NCBI GenBank assembly: GCA_009391605.1 | Contig: VFGQ01000089.1 | Coordinates: 1 to 13,459 of the forward strand | DNA: 13,459 nt | Reading direction: 5' to 3' | Source: SAR202 cluster bacterium | Lineage (GTDB): Bacteria > Chloroflexota > Dehalococcoidia > SAR202 > GCA-002694895 | Shown here: piece after piece, positions 1-6,096 of the stretch | How the letters are laid out: every line of letters starts with the position of its first letter | Position numbering within the stretch: the first letter of the stretch is position 1 | Notes under the pieces: model-generated | What the model saw: the letters and a program-made list of their open reading frames with translations, nothing else | Told to the model about the DNA's origin: nothing | The model's database searches: none | Position numbers and translations under genes: made by a program

Positions 1-547
1 CTATAACTTTTCTAGCTATATCATTACTTTCAATTTTAATTTCATTTTCATAATTTAAGTAACGCTTTTGAATTTCTTCTTTACTTTTTATTTCAGCTTC
101 TTCAATTAAAAGATTTTTTGCATCTTCTAGTGAGAGTTTTGTTATTTTTTCTAGTTCAAGAACTTTCTGACTAGTAATATCATCTAAAATTTGTTCTTTA
201 TTTTTTATTTTAGTTTCAATATCAGTAATATTATTTTTCTTCACTTCAAGAGATTGTGTAGTATTTTGAATTTGAATCTCTTTTTCATTAATTAATCTTT
301 CAGATTTTTCAAGATCAAATTTTCTAGTGTTTAACTCCTTTTCTGATTTAGAAACAATATTTAAAGCTTTTTCTTTAGATTCAATAAGTATTTGCGTTTC
401 TTTTTTTAACGCATTTTCTATTATTAAATTGGCTTCTATTCTTGATTCTTGAATTCTTTTATTATTTAAGTAAACAAGAAAAAGAAACCCTAATACTCCT
501 AATAACAACCCCAAAACTAGAGAAATGACAATATACAATATATCCAT
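1..547 (-). CDS. rny: Ribonuclease Y, N-terminal part (runs off left edge)
   Basis: RNase Y is a membrane-anchored endoribonuclease that starts mRNA decay in many bacteria lacking RNase E. About 182 codons are visible, reading leftward from the ATG at 545-547. Residues about 3-26 (start MDILYIVISLVLGLLLGVLG) are a single hydrophobic membrane anchor. After it comes a long, highly charged Glu/Lys-rich coiled coil (ESRIEAN, SEKELNTRK, ETKIKNKEQ), ending at the edge in ESNDIARKVI, which matches the end of the RNase Y coiled coil just before the KH domain. The KH and HD catalytic domains lie outside the window. An AGGA Shine-Dalgarno sits 7 nt before the start. An F0F1 subunit b would have a similar anchor plus helix, but the length of the coiled coil and the ARK(V/I)I ending favour RNase Y. 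Confidence 0.85.
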   Translation of the reverse strand, partial: MDILYIVISLVLGLLLGVLGFLFLVYLNNKRIQESRIEANLIIENALKKETQILIESKEKALNIVSKSEKELNTRKFDLEKSERLINEKEIQIQNTTQSLEVKKNNITDIETKIKNKEQILDDITSQKVLELEKITKLSLEDAKNLLIEEAEIKSKEEIQKRYLNYENEIKIESNDIARKVI

Positions 548-587
548 TTTGCCATCCTAATTTATGTAGTTATATTTAATTAAGATA

Positions 588-616
588 ATATTAGTATTAG
601 AAAAATATATAGTCAA
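588..616 (-). promoter_or_regulatory. Putative promoter of rny
   Basis: On the minus strand, TTGACT (616-611) is separated by exactly 17 bases from TAATAT (593-588). This places a start of transcription near 581 and leaves a leader of about 34 nt before the rny ATG. The -35 matches the sigma-70 consensus in 5 of 6 positions and the -10 in 4 of 6. In such A+T-rich DNA -10-like strings are common, so the -35 and the spacing carry most of the weight. Confidence 0.5.
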
Positions 617-672
617 GTTTTTTTTAATTTACAATTAATTATAAAAAACACAGTTACTAACTATATATCTAC

Positions 673-717
673 TATAATTTCATGTTATAATTTTCGTTCG
701 TAAAAAATTATCAAACA
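673..717 (+). promoter_or_regulatory. rpsF leader: TATAAT box and stem-loop
   Basis: The 191-bp gap between rny and rpsF holds two TATAAT strings (673-678 and 686-691), neither with a convincing -35. Just downstream of the first is a stem-loop: ATAATTTT (687-694) pairs with AAAATTAT (704-711) around a 9-nt loop. The stem can be extended by TGTT (683-686) pairing with AACA (714-717) across a 2-nt CA bulge. If the first box is used, the transcript would begin at about the base of this stem. An S6:S18 autoregulatory leader is known upstream of rpsF in many bacteria, but the CCG element of that motif is not evident here, so this could simply be a 5' stabilising hairpin. Confidence 0.35.
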
Positions 718-732
718 ATTTGTCAACATTAA
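714..732 (+). repeat. 19-bp near-identical direct repeat, copy 1
   Basis: AACAATTTGTCAACATTAA lies immediately before the rpsF start codon (739). It matches 18 of 19 positions with AACAAATTGTCAACATTAA at 6036-6054, before the PIG-L gene. Both copies are in the same orientation in gaps between divergent genes. Copy 1 has no well-placed -10 upstream of the rpsF start: an 18-bp spacer would lead to TATAAA at 744-749, inside the gene. Confidence 0.5.
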
Positions 733-738
733 ATAATT

Positions 739-1083
739 ATGAATATAAATAGTTATGAATTAGCTTTAGTTATTTCTCCAGAGCTTAGAGCAGAAGAAAT
801 TGATGCTCTTATCTCTACTTTCGAAGATTTATTAAAAGAAAAAAAATCTAAACAAATTCACATAGACAAATGGGGTATTAAAAAACTTTCATATCCTATT
901 GATAATTTCATTGAAGCAGCATATGCATTTATAATATTTGAATCACTACCATCAGATATAATAAATATAAAAAAATGGATAGACAATAGTGAATCTATTT
1001 TAAGACATATGTTAATTAAACTTACTCATTCTGAATTAAAACATAGAGAAGATAATTTATTAAACCAAACTGCAAGTAACTAA
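739..1083 (+). CDS. rpsF: 30S ribosomal protein S6
   Basis: S6 is a small-subunit ribosomal protein that binds 16S rRNA as a partner of S18, whose gene lies two genes downstream. The family hallmarks are all present in the 114-residue product: YELALVISPEL near the N-terminus, a central WGIKKLSYPI (canonical wGxrkLaYpI), AAYAFIIFES, and the C-terminal SILRHMLIKL. The product is somewhat longer than the usual 95-100 residues because of a polar C-terminal tail. The ATG at 739 gives MNINSYEL, only a few residues longer than typical S6 N-termini. No strong Shine-Dalgarno is visible. It is the first gene of the rpsF-ssb-rpsR operon, with 3 bases to ssb. Confidence 0.95.
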   Translation: MNINSYELALVISPELRAEEIDALISTFEDLLKEKKSKQIHIDKWGIKKLSYPIDNFIEAAYAFIIFESLPSDIINIKKWIDNSESILRHMLIKLTHSELKHREDNLLNQTASN

Positions 1084-1086
1084 ATA

Positions 1087-1569
1087 ATGGGAAGATTAAA
1101 TAAAATAATGCTAATCGGATATGCTGGGCAAGATGCTGAGCAAAGATTTACTCCAAACGGAGATTCAGTTTCCTCATTCTCTCTAGCAGTTTCCCGAAGA
1201 TATACAAATAGAGAAGGTCAACAAATTGATGAAACTGAATGGTTTAGAATAAATGTCTGGGGTAACAGAGCTGATTTTGTTGGTAAATACATAAAAAAAG
1301 GAATGAATGTTTACGCTGAAGGCAGGCTTAGTCATAGCATATATCAAGACAACGCAGGAGAAACAAAAGTTTCTCTTGATGTTAATGCATTCGAAATCCA
1401 AATTGTACAAGACCCTGATCCTGAACGACAATATAATCCTATGCAACAACCACAATCTAATCCACCGCAACAACAATCTAATCCAAGCCAACAACAACAA
1501 CCCAATCCTGTACAACAACCATCTACAGAGCCTAGCACTGAAGACGATCCTGATAAATTGCCTTGGTAA
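1087..1569 (+). CDS. ssb: Single-stranded DNA-binding protein
   Basis: SSB coats single-stranded DNA during replication, repair and recombination and recruits partner proteins through its C-terminal tip. Residues 1-108 form the OB fold, beginning MGRLNKIMLIGYAGQDAEQRFTPNG and including the classic TEWFRINVWGNRAD and GRL segments. Residues 111-150 are a low-complexity Gln/Asn/Pro/Ser linker built from QQ-SNP-type repeats. The tip is EDDPDKLPW: acidic, then hydrophobic, but ending LPW instead of the E. coli DDDIPF. The gene starts 3 bases after the rpsF stop and precedes rpsR, the standard bacterial order. The length of 160 residues is normal. Confidence 0.95.
   Translation: MGRLNKIMLIGYAGQDAEQRFTPNGDSVSSFSLAVSRRYTNREGQQIDETEWFRINVWGNRADFVGKYIKKGMNVYAEGRLSHSIYQDNAGETKVSLDVNAFEIQIVQDPDPERQYNPMQQPQSNPPQQQSNPSQQQQPNPVQQPSTEPSTEDDPDKLPW
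1444..1521 (+). repeat. CAA-rich short tandem repeats in the ssb linker
   Basis: The linker of SSB (residues 120-145) is encoded by imperfect repeats of a CAACAACAATCTAATCC-type unit, giving QQPQSNP, QQQSNP, QQQQPNP and QQP. This is an in-frame low-complexity tract inside a coding region and a plausible site of length variation between strains. It is not a CRISPR array or an intergenic element. Confidence 0.7.
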
Positions 1570-1595
1570 AAAATAGTTCAAAAAAGGTTAAATAA

Positions 1596-1913
1596 TTGAC
1601 TCAAAAAACAAACAGTATTACTAATAATAAAATACCGAAACCCAACATAGCATTAAGAAATTTCAAATTTAATACAAGAAAAAAACGTATTTGTTTTTTT
1701 ACACAGCAAAATATGATACCTGATTACAAAGATACCAATATAATTGGTAAATTTTTAGCTCCAAATAAACAGCTTATTAGTGCTAGGAAAACTGGAACCA
1801 GTGCAAAAAACCAAAGATTACTCAGTACAGCAATAAAAAGAGCTCGATTTATTGGCCTTCTTCCTTATACCATTAACCATAAAGGTGTAGATGGTAATTG
1901 GATGGTAAGCTAA
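1596..1913 (+). CDS. rpsR: 30S ribosomal protein S18 (TTG start, Cys-depleted)
   Basis: S18 sits on the small-subunit platform and heterodimerises with S6. Recognisable parts are RKKRICFFTQQN (residues 29-39), DYKDTNIIGKFL (43-54), the signature RKTGTSAKNQR (64-74) and AIKRARFIGLLPYT (79-92). The start is taken as TTG at 1596: an in-frame TAA lies directly before it, AAAGG (1583-1587) sits 8 nt upstream, and the next in-frame Met (residue 40) would remove the conserved core. The usual CxxC is reduced to CFFT (C33, T36) and GTCAKHQ reads GTSAKNQ, a cysteine-poor version. At 105 residues it is longer than the usual 75-90 because of a basic N-terminal extension and a C-terminal tail. Confidence 0.93.
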   Translation: MTQKTNSITNNKIPKPNIALRNFKFNTRKKRICFFTQQNMIPDYKDTNIIGKFLAPNKQLISARKTGTSAKNQRLLSTAIKRARFIGLLPYTINHKGVDGNWMVS

Positions 1914-1942
1914 TTTTTTATTAATTAATAAATGATAAAAAA
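1914..1942 (+). other. A/T-only inverted repeat between rpsR and the PPIase gene
   Basis: TTTTTTAT (1914-1921) and ATAAAAAA (1935-1942) are perfect complements separated by 13 bases, starting right after the rpsR stop and ending just before the next ATG (1946). An all-A/U stem would be weak, so this may be only an attenuator or chance in A+T-rich DNA. Confidence 0.25.
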
Positions 1943-1945
1943 TTA

Positions 1946-3025
1946 ATGACAACAACTAATAATAAATACACTGACAAACGTCATAAAATTGCAAAAGATC
2001 CTAAGAAAAAACAAAGGAATAAATTTATACTTTTTGGAATTTTAACAATATCTTTTATATTTTTAATTGTTCTAGGAACTGGGTATGTAATAAGGTATGT
2101 AATTCCTCAAGGTAAAACTGTAGTTCAGGTAGGTGAGATAAAGTACGACAGAGCTGACATGTTAAAAATGTTAAGAGTAAAACAAAAAAATTCCGAAATG
2201 ATAGGATCTCAGATGAACAATAGTGAAGAAATCTTTAAAGCACTTCAAAATATGATTGAAAATGAAATTATAGATCAAATTTCGCCGAGTCTTGGAATAA
2301 TTATTCCTCCTGAGCAAATAGACATTTATGTTAGAGATGTTTTTATGCCTTCCTATAATAATGAAGAATCACCAGACCCTGTACAAATTGAAAGAGAATT
2401 TAAAGAAATTTTCAGTAATTATCTTACGTCTGTGGGATTAAGTGAAGAAGAATATAAAAAATTTACCCGCTGGAGCATGTTAAGAGAACAAATGAGACAA
2501 TATATAGGTGAAACTGTCCCAACTGTAGCAGAACAAGTGTATTTGCATAGATTAATGATTTTACCAGATGATGAAATAGATATAATGAAAAAAAAATATG
2601 AGGATGGAACTCCATTTAAATATATTGTAAGAGAATTTTCTAAAGACAATGAAGAAGTAATAAGAAGAGGAGGTGAAATAGGGTGGGTTCCAAAAGGGAT
2701 TTTCCCGGAATATGACTACATTATTTTTGATCTAGAACCTAATTTACTAAGTATTGAAGCTCAAAGTATAAAGAGCCCACCTCTTTTATATTTTTTTATG
2801 ATATCTGACAAAGATCCTGCAAGACCTATAGCACTAGAAGAACTCGATCAATTAAAAACACAAGCTTTAAAAGATTGGTTAAATACTAAAAGAAAAGAAT
2901 TTAATGTAAGTGCAAATTTCAATTCAGAAGTACATGGATGGCTTACAAAGCAACTTAGTGTGTCTACATTAAAAAAACCCGAAGAGAAAAAATCTAGACT
3001 ACAAGAATTGGGAATTTTACAATAA
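1946..3025 (+). CDS. Membrane-anchored parvulin-type peptidyl-prolyl isomerase (PpiC/SurA/PrsA-like)
   Basis: This is probably an extracytoplasmic foldase that catalyses cis-trans isomerisation at proline bonds in secreted proteins. The 359-residue product has a Lys-rich cytoplasmic start (residues 1-26), one membrane segment (27-50, FILFGILTISFIFLIVLGTG) and no lipobox Cys. A SurA-N-like chaperone region follows (about 56-190; VVQVGEIKYDRADMLK, then IFKALQNMIENEII). A divergent parvulin domain covers about 198-290: YLHRLMIL, GTPFKYIVREFSKD, GGEIGWVPKG, FDLEPNLLS, YFFMISDKD. The rest is a charged helical tail. The order matches SurA/PrsA proteins, with a transmembrane anchor in place of a lipid. 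It lies in the ribosomal operon 32 bases after rpsR, where rplI is often found, and 4 bases before hom. PPIase activity is inferred from the weak but ordered domain match. Confidence 0.75.
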   Translation: MTTTNNKYTDKRHKIAKDPKKKQRNKFILFGILTISFIFLIVLGTGYVIRYVIPQGKTVVQVGEIKYDRADMLKMLRVKQKNSEMIGSQMNNSEEIFKALQNMIENEIIDQISPSLGIIIPPEQIDIYVRDVFMPSYNNEESPDPVQIEREFKEIFSNYLTSVGLSEEEYKKFTRWSMLREQMRQYIGETVPTVAEQVYLHRLMILPDDEIDIMKKKYEDGTPFKYIVREFSKDNEEVIRRGGEIGWVPKGIFPEYDYIIFDLEPNLLSIEAQSIKSPPLLYFFMISDKDPARPIALEELDQLKTQALKDWLNTKRKEFNVSANFNSEVHGWLTKQLSVSTLKKPEEKKSRLQELGILQ

Positions 3026-3029
3026 AATT

Positions 3030-4313
3030 ATGAAAAACTCTATTAACATTGCCATATTAGGTTTAGGAAATATAGGAACTGAATTTGTAAATGCATTAAA
3101 TTTACAAACAAATTCAATCGAAAATTCTTTTGGTTACAAAATTAATATAAAAAAAATATTAATTTCAAATAAATCTAAAAAACGAACTGCTAATATTGAT
3201 CATAACATTCTAACTACTAATCCAAATGAAATATTTGAAGATAAAAGTATTAATGTAGTCGTGGAATTAATGGGGGGGACAAGTCCTTCGTACTCGCATG
3301 TTACCAATGCAATTAAATCAAATAAATCTATTATCACAGCAAATAAAGATTTAATAGCTTCTCATGGAAAAGAAATTTTTGAATTAGCCAAAGAAAACAA
3401 TGTTTCTGTGTTTTTCGAAGCAGCCGTAGCTTCAGGTACCCCTATTATATCAACACTTATCAGAGATCTTTCTACTGCGAAAATACAATCAATAAGAGCA
3501 ATTATTAATGGTACAAGTAACTTTATTCTCACAGAAATGGATGAAAACAAAATGGAATTTAATGCTGCATTAGATCTTGCAAAAAATCTAGGATATGCTG
3601 AACCAGATCCAACTAATGATATCGAAGGTTTTGATGCTCGATATAAACTTGCTATACTTTCATCTCTATCATTTAATACCCACATAAAAGTTAATGATAT
3701 TTATGTGGAAGGAATCAAAAATATTGATACCACTGATTTTAATTATGCAAAAGAATTAGGTTATACAATTAAACTCCTAGCCATTGTTGAAAATTATAAT
3801 AATGGTATTCTTGCAAGAGTACATCCTTCCATGATAAATATCACAACACCTCTTGCAAAAATTTCAGGTGCTTTAAATGCTATTGAAATTAAAGCTGATA
3901 TGTTAGGAGAGCTTATCATTCAAGGGCCTGGTGCTGGAGCTGCGCCAACAACTGCAGCCATTCTCAATGATCTGATTTCTTTAATTAAAAATGAGGCTAA
4001 TTCCATTCACTCAATTCCAAATATAAACAAAAAAATACCATTAATTAATATAAAAAAATTAGAATCTAGATTTTATTTAAGATTTGTGGTTAAAGATCAA
4101 CCTGGTGTTTTATCTAAAATGTCTAATATACTAGGTGAGAAAAAGATTTCAATCGCATCAGTAATTCAAAAAGAAAATCCAAATCTCAATAGTGGTGCAG
4201 AATTAGTTTTCATGACATATAAATCAACGCAATCAGCAATTGATGAAGCAATAAAAAAAATAGTCGAACTAGATATGGTTAAAGAACTTAAAAGTGTATT
4301 TAGAGTAGAATAA
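3030..4313 (+). CDS. hom: Homoserine dehydrogenase
   Basis: This enzyme reduces aspartate 4-semialdehyde to homoserine with NAD(P)H (EC 1.1.1.3), the branch point to threonine and methionine. Residues 5-18 carry the dinucleotide motif IAILGLGNIG. Substrate and catalytic segments follow: VELMGG (78-83), TANKDLIA (103-110), EAAVASGTPII (130-140), INGTSNFI (159-166), and GYAEPDPTNDIEGFDARYK (188-206), in which E191, D202 and K206 align with the catalytic Glu, Asp and Lys of the family. Residues about 348-425 form an ACT domain (VVKDQPGVLSKMSNILG) of the type that gives feedback control by threonine in related enzymes. The 427-residue length is typical. It is the last gene of the rpsF operon and lacks an obvious Shine-Dalgarno, so it may be coupled to the upstream gene. 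A G7 run at 3272-3278 keeps the frame intact. Confidence 0.95.
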   Translation: MKNSINIAILGLGNIGTEFVNALNLQTNSIENSFGYKINIKKILISNKSKKRTANIDHNILTTNPNEIFEDKSINVVVELMGGTSPSYSHVTNAIKSNKSIITANKDLIASHGKEIFELAKENNVSVFFEAAVASGTPIISTLIRDLSTAKIQSIRAIINGTSNFILTEMDENKMEFNAALDLAKNLGYAEPDPTNDIEGFDARYKLAILSSLSFNTHIKVNDIYVEGIKNIDTTDFNYAKELGYTIKLLAIVENYNNGILARVHPSMINITTPLAKISGALNAIEIKADMLGELIIQGPGAGAAPTTAAILNDLISLIKNEANSIHSIPNINKKIPLINIKKLESRFYLRFVVKDQPGVLSKMSNILGEKKISIASVIQKENPNLNSGAELVFMTYKSTQSAIDEAIKKIVELDMVKELKSVFRVE

Positions 4314-4315
4314 TA

Positions 4316-4332
4316 AAACTATTCAGTAGTTT
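4316..4332 (+). terminator. Weak hairpin at the convergent hom / coiled-coil gene junction
   Basis: AAACTA (4316-4321) and TAGTTT (4327-4332) can pair around a 5-nt loop. The stem overlaps the stop codon of the minus-strand gene (4319-4321) and on the plus strand is followed by a T-rich stretch. Only 5 bp separate the two convergent genes. A stem of six mostly A-T pairs is marginal as an intrinsic terminator. Confidence 0.3.
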
Positions 4333-4885
4333 CTTTGTTTTCTGATAAATTTAAAGAATCAATACCTCTTCTCACTTGACCAATTATATCTGCTAATCTT
4401 TCTTCAAGATCAAACAAAACTTCCTTAGTATAGTTATCAGCACCTTCTTTTTTATTCGAAATCACCTGATCAGCAGAACTGATAATATTTTCTCCTTTTT
4501 GCTCTGCTCTCTTAATAATATCATCTGCTTGATTTTTAGATTTTTGTATTAAAGATTCCGATTTTTTATTTGCCTCTTCAGTTATTGATGATTCCTCAAC
4601 TAATTTTTCAAATTCATCCTGACTTTTAGAAGAAATATCAGCAGAATCTCTATTTGCAGATTCTATAATTCTTTGCGCTTCCATGTTTGCCTGAGCTAAA
4701 ATACTATTTTTTTGATTAATAATTTCTTTAGCTTCCTGTATATCCTGTGGAACTAAATCTGTAACTTCTTGAATAAATTTATCAATTTTAGTGGTATCTA
4801 GCATAACTTTTTTACCAAAACCTGGGACTTTAACCCCAGAATCTATTAAATTATCTATTTTTTTAATCAAATCATCATTAAGCAT
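4319..4885 (-). CDS. Coiled-coil protein of the coaD neighbourhood (V-ATPase subunit H / F0-b-like annotation)
   Basis: The product has 188 residues and no membrane segment. Residues 1-50 are a short globular start (LIKKIDNLIDSGVKVPGFGKK, then KIDKFIQEVTDLVPQDIQEA). A long Ala/Glu/Lys/Ser coiled coil covers about 50-150, with repeats of the type EAQRIIESAN and QADDIIKRAEQKGENI. The end is helical (VLFDLEERLADIIGQVRRGIDSL). Proteins with this layout, often labelled ATPase or vacuolar-type subunit H only because of their coiled coil, lie beside coaD and rsmD in Chloroflexota and Firmicutes; their function is unknown, and a DivIVA-like scaffold role is only a guess. Its Shine-Dalgarno AGGAGG (4896-4891, 5 nt spacing) is the most consensus-like in the window, which suggests high expression. 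It follows coaD by 20 bases. Confidence 0.75.
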   Translation of the reverse strand: MLNDDLIKKIDNLIDSGVKVPGFGKKVMLDTTKIDKFIQEVTDLVPQDIQEAKEIINQKNSILAQANMEAQRIIESANRDSADISSKSQDEFEKLVEESSITEEANKKSESLIQKSKNQADDIIKRAEQKGENIISSADQVISNKKEGADNYTKEVLFDLEERLADIIGQVRRGIDSLNLSENKETTE

Positions 4886-4905
4886 TTTTTCCTCCTAAAA
4901 ATATA

Positions 4906-5382
4906 TTACTTGAATTTTAATTTAAATGCATCAATCACATTATCTGGAACTAATCCAGCAATATTGCCACCTAATTTAGCTACTTCTTTTATTCTACTAG
5001 AATAAACAAACTGATATTCTAACGAACTCATAAGACAAACAACATCTATATTTTTATTTAATTTTTTCCACATTAAGGCCATTTCAAATTCTAGTTCAAA
5101 ATCAAATCCTGCTCTTAATCCTCTCAATATGAATTTTGCACCTAACGATTTGGCAAATTCTACTGCCAATCCAGAAAATGGAACAACATTTACATTTTTC
5201 TTATCAGGAATAATAGATTCAGAAATTAAATTGACTCTTTCAGATGATGAAAATAAAACATTTTGATTTGATTCTTCATAAACTGCAACTGTCAAATGTT
5301 CGAATAAATCAGAAGCTCTAATAATTAAATCTAAATGCCCATTATGTACCGGATCAAAACTACCTGGATAAATTGCTTTCAT
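4906..5382 (-). CDS. coaD: Phosphopantetheine adenylyltransferase
   Basis: CoaD adenylylates 4'-phosphopantetheine with ATP to give dephospho-CoA (EC 2.7.7.3), the penultimate step of coenzyme A synthesis. The nucleotidyltransferase motif is AIYPGSFDPVHNGHLDLI, with the HxGH nucleotide-binding motif at residues 13-16 (HNGH; most CoaD have TNGH). RGLRAGFDFELEFEMALM (88-105) matches the canonical RGLRAVSDFEYELQMA. EYQFVYSSRIKEVAKLGG (122-139) corresponds to EYSFISSSLVKEVA, with VYSS replacing ISSS. The 158-residue length is standard. The ATG lies inside the rsmD gene (23-bp overlap) behind a GGAG box, which indicates translational coupling. Confidence 0.95.
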   Translation of the reverse strand: MKAIYPGSFDPVHNGHLDLIIRASDLFEHLTVAVYEESNQNVLFSSSERVNLISESIIPDKKNVNVVPFSGLAVEFAKSLGAKFILRGLRAGFDFELEFEMALMWKKLNKNIDVVCLMSSLEYQFVYSSRIKEVAKLGGNIAGLVPDNVIDAFKLKFK

Positions 5383-5950
5383 ATTTCTCCATTTTATTAT
5401 TTAAAAACAAAATCTTTGTATCACCTTTTTGCCTACAATAACTATTATAATGACTATGTTCAAGAAATGTATCTATAGATTGATTTCTCATTTCTATAAT
5501 TATTATCCCATTATTATTCAAAATATTATTATTTTCAATTTCATATATAATCTTTTTATAATCCTTAAATATATAAGGAGGATCTAAAAAAATATGAGTT
5601 ACCTTATTTTTAATTTTAGATAAATTGGCAAAAACTGATCCGAACAAAATTTCAGCCTTATTTAATAAATTTAATTTTATTAAATTCTCTTTAATCTTAT
5701 AACAATAAGACCTATTCTTTTCTATGAAAATAACTTTATCCGCTCCTCTGCTTAAGGCTTCGATGCCCATTATCCCTGTACCAGAATATAAATCCAAAAA
5801 AACTGTTTCATTAGTTATGCCATCAAATTTTGAATCTAAAATAGAAAAAATTGCTAATCTTACAGATTCCATAGTGGGTCTTAAATCTGAAGATTTAGGA
5901 TTATTAAATTTAAATCCCTTAAATTGGCCTCCTGAAATTCTAATATTCAT
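5360..5950 (-). CDS. rsmD: 16S rRNA (guanine(966)-N(2))-methyltransferase
   Basis: RsmD methylates G966 of 16S rRNA using S-adenosylmethionine. The N-terminus MNIRISGGQFKGFKF matches the family start (RIIGGxxKGR), and RPTMESVRLAIFSIL (24-38) matches RPTxxxVREaLFNiL. SAM motif I is LDLYSGTGIMGIEALSRGA (52-70), with an acidic residue E77 closing the next strand. The catalytic motif DPPY lies at 123-126. The length of 196 residues is normal. It heads the minus-strand rsmD-coaD-coiled-coil operon. No clear Shine-Dalgarno precedes the ATG at 5950; upstream, an overlapping ATG-TAA at 5953-5958 cannot serve as a start. Confidence 0.93.
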   Translation of the reverse strand: MNIRISGGQFKGFKFNNPKSSDLRPTMESVRLAIFSILDSKFDGITNETVFLDLYSGTGIMGIEALSRGADKVIFIEKNRSYCYKIKENLIKLNLLNKAEILFGSVFANLSKIKNKVTHIFLDPPYIFKDYKKIIYEIENNNILNNNGIIIIEMRNQSIDTFLEHSHYNSYCRQKGDTKILFLNNKMEKYESNLSR

Positions 5951-6018
5951 TACATAAATTTATATTTTTATTAATTAAAACATTCATTGTATAAAAATAA
6001 CATATTTAGTTTGTCCTT

Positions 6019-6048
6019 TTTATAATTTTTTATATAACAAATTGTCAA
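6019..6048 (-). promoter_or_regulatory. Putative promoter of the rsmD operon
   Basis: On the minus strand a perfect TTGACA (6048-6043) is followed, after 18 bases, by TATAAA (6024-6019). Transcription would begin near 6012, leaving a leader of roughly 60 nt. It is the best -35 in the window. It overlaps the plus-strand -35 candidate TTGTCA (6042-6047). Confidence 0.5.
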
Positions 6049-6054
6049 CATTAA
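6036..6054 (+). repeat. 19-bp near-identical direct repeat, copy 2
   Basis: AACAAATTGTCAACATTAA repeats, with one mismatch, the sequence at 714-732 upstream of rpsF. Here the repeat contains the overlapping -35 candidates of the divergent rsmD and PIG-L promoters. A shared regulator site or simply a shared promoter element are both possible. Confidence 0.5.
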
Positions 6055-6071
6055 TTTAAAATATTTATTAT
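6042..6071 (+). promoter_or_regulatory. Putative promoter of the PIG-L gene
   Basis: TTGTCA (6042-6047) and TATTAT (6066-6071) are 18 bases apart, each matching consensus in 5 of 6 positions. A start near 6078 would leave a leader of about 19 nt before the ATG at 6097. Confidence 0.45.
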
Positions 6072-6096
6072 TAATAAATAATAAAGATAAATTGAA

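Noticed and set aside
720..749. TTGTCA plus TATAAA as the rpsF promoter
   Set aside because: The -10 would fall inside the rpsF coding region and transcription would begin after the start codon, with no in-frame start just downstream that keeps the YEL motif.
1444..1521. Short repeats considered as a CRISPR or intergenic repeat array
   Set aside because: The repeats are in frame inside ssb, short and imperfect, have no unique spacers, and encode the usual flexible linker.
1183..1581. 132-residue open frame antisense to ssb
   Set aside because: It is fully inside ssb, its Arg/Leu/Trp-rich content comes from the reverse complement of the CAA-rich linker, and it matches no family I recognise.
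1932..1946. Four-residue ORF (ATG at 1932) whose stop overlaps the PPIase start
   Set aside because: ATG ATA AAA AAT TAA is easily produced by chance in A+T-rich spacer DNA and has no ribosome-binding site; no evidence for a leader peptide.
3272..3278. G7 run in hom as a possible phase-variable tract
   Set aside because: The reading frame is intact across it, it encodes a conserved MGG segment, and a metabolic enzyme is not a typical phase-variable target.
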